From assembly GCF_902806685.2 (NCBI RefSeq), contig NC_048542.1:5564533-5628532 (forward strand): 64,000 bases of DNA. Direction: 5' to 3'. This document shows positions 62,600-64,000 of this stretch, in pieces. Position 1 is the first letter of the stretch; each line of letters starts with the position of its first letter. The notes beneath the pieces are model-generated. The model did not search any database, was not told where the DNA came from, and saw only the letters and a program-made list of their open reading frames with translations. Source of the stretch: Maniola hyperantus (taxonomy: Eukaryota; Arthropoda; Insecta; Lepidoptera; Nymphalidae). A program made the translations under genes and the position numbers.

Positions 62600-64000
62600 C
62601 TACGGTACAGCCTTTATACTTTCATTTTTCTTAATTTTATTCCTGTTCGACAGTTTCTCGTATATTTCTTCAACGGACTTTTGCCTCGTTTCCGGGAACG
62701 CTACCACAGTGTAGAAGCAAGCGAAGAAGCACACGATCGCGAAGAACAAGAACGTCCAATGTATACTGATCAGCTCGCAGATTGTGGTGAACCATTTCAT
62801 CTGTACGAAGTTACTGAGTTTCGCGCAAACGTTCGCGAACGATGACACTGTACCACGAAGCTGAAAAATAAATCATCATGATCAACCCATCGCCGGCTCA
62901 TTACAGAGCATGGGTCTCCTCTCAGAGTGAGAAGGGTTTTGGCCATAGTCTACCACGCTGGCCATGTGCGGATTGGTAGACTTCACACACCTTTGACAAC
63001 ATAATGGAGAGCTCTCAGGCATGCAGGTTTCCTCACGATGTTTTCCTTCACCGTTAAAGCAAGTGATATTTAATTACTTTTTTTTTAAAATTTATTATCA
63101 AATCAAAATACAATTCAAAAAGCTTAGTCTAAAAACACCGAAAAAACCACAGAGGTTTGTCCTCAGTGCCTAGCTGCAACGATTAAAGACGCACATAACT
63201 CCGAAAAGTCAGAGGTGCGTGCCCAGGATCGAACCCCCGACCTCCGATTAGAAAGCGGACGTCCTGACCACACTAGGCTATCACAGCTTAGAAAAAGAAA
63301 TACATTTTTTAAATAAAATAGGCTCATATTATGTAGGTACTATACCTATATTATGTCAAAACATGGGTATCTAACTATCGATTCTCTAAGCCTTGTCTAT
63401 AGCTAGAAGTATCCATATAATAAGTTCTTGTAAATAGAGCAGGCAATAAAATAAAAAAATGTAGTGTAAAATATACCTGGAAAGTGAATAGATCAGTGAT
63501 GATGATGTAAGAGATCGGCTGGAAGCCGGCCGCATCGGCGAAGACGCAGAGGCACAGGGCGAGGACCGGCAGCCAGCCCGGCAGCCAGATGCCGATGTCG
63601 GTGAGGTAGAACCACGTCGACAGCAGCAGCATACCGACACCCAGCACGAACGAGGTGCTTACAAGGAGAAGCTGGAAAACAAAAACAGGTCAAGTACGTG
63701 GCAGAATATGCATCAGTACCTACCCTTATGATAAATGCGAAAGTGTGTTTGTTTGTTGGTTTGTTGGATTGTCCTTCCATCACGTCACAACGGCGCTACG
63801 GATTGACGTGATTTTTGCATGGGTATAGATGACCTGGAGAATGGCATAGGCTACTTTTAATCCCGGAAAAGCAAAGAGTTCCCACGGGATTTTTAAAAAC
63901 CTAATTCCACGCGGATGAAGTCGCGGGCATCAGCTAGTAAGGTATAAAGGTAGTGTTCCGTAGCCATGCTACCTAGTTGCTAAACTCGGTTGCCAGTATT
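62600..64000 (-). CDS. Second Tret1-like sugar transporter, last two exons (5' outside window)
   Basis: Exons complement 62600-62860 (TAG 62602-62600) and 63477-63671. They encode the C-terminal helices of an MFS sugar transporter: STWFYLTDIGIWLPGW, FADAAGFQPISYIIITDLFT, then LRGTVSSFANVC and FPETRQKSVEEIYEKL. The 195-nt exon has the same length and phase as 24090-24284 of the first gene, and both proteins share WLPGWLPV, FADAAG and PET..EEIY, so the two are tandem paralogs in the same orientation. The intron holds a SINE with a nested insertion. From 63672 to the window end only a Helitron-like repeat (63727-63940) is seen; upstream exons must lie beyond 64000. Confidence 0.88.
62870..63288 (-). 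repeat. SINE family 2 copy with nested insertion
   Basis: Copy of the family at 1407-1720 with good box A/B-like head on the minus strand (GGGGGTTCGATCCTGGGC). About 63078-63188 is a foreign insert beginning with a T-run and containing CACAGAGGTTTGTCCTCAGTG, probably the tail of another retroelement. Confidence 0.75.

Overview
The window reads as nuclear DNA of a lepidopteran insect (moth or butterfly). The evidence is: short exons with GT-AG introns; insect gene families (PDS5, Tret1-like sugar transporters, a trypsin-fold protein); the dense set of small tRNA-derived SINEs, foldback MITEs and RTE-like fragments typical of Lepidoptera; and an insect errantivirus-type LTR element. The species cannot be named from sequence alone.

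Layout. 1-11131 (+): the 3' seventeen exons of the cohesin regulator PDS5 (1158 residues visible, 5' end outside the window). 11132-16617: intergenic, filled with foldback elements. 16618-20837 (-): six exons that join in frame into a 330-residue trypsin-fold protein whose catalytic Ser is Ala, so a serine protease homolog. 20838-23280: intergenic repeats. 23281-38533 (-): eight exons of a Tret1-like sugar transporter (488 residues) with repeat-filled introns, the first about 7.2 kb. 38534-49954: intergenic repeats, an RTE fragment, hAT and SINE nests and a GC-rich island. 49955-58145 (+): a complete Ty3/gypsy element with env, two identical 241-bp LTRs and a GGAC target duplication, inserted into an older RTE copy. 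58146-62599: intergenic repeats. 62600-64000 (-): the last two visible exons of a second Tret1-like transporter.

The host genes do not form an operon-like unit. PDS5 acts on chromatin cohesion, the two transporters are paralogs in the same orientation about 24 kb apart, and the protease homolog is probably secreted. The most notable items are the pseudo-protease, the LTR element (in-phase -1 slippery heptamer, tRNA-Leu primer site, phase-matched split env exon, broken env in an otherwise young copy), a 21-bp minisatellite that keeps a 7-residue reading pattern, a series of short near-perfect snap-back palindromes, and three cases where part of an exon is duplicated just downstream of its source.

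All exon limits were placed by eye from splice sites and phase. All family names rest on motif recognition; no database search was run.
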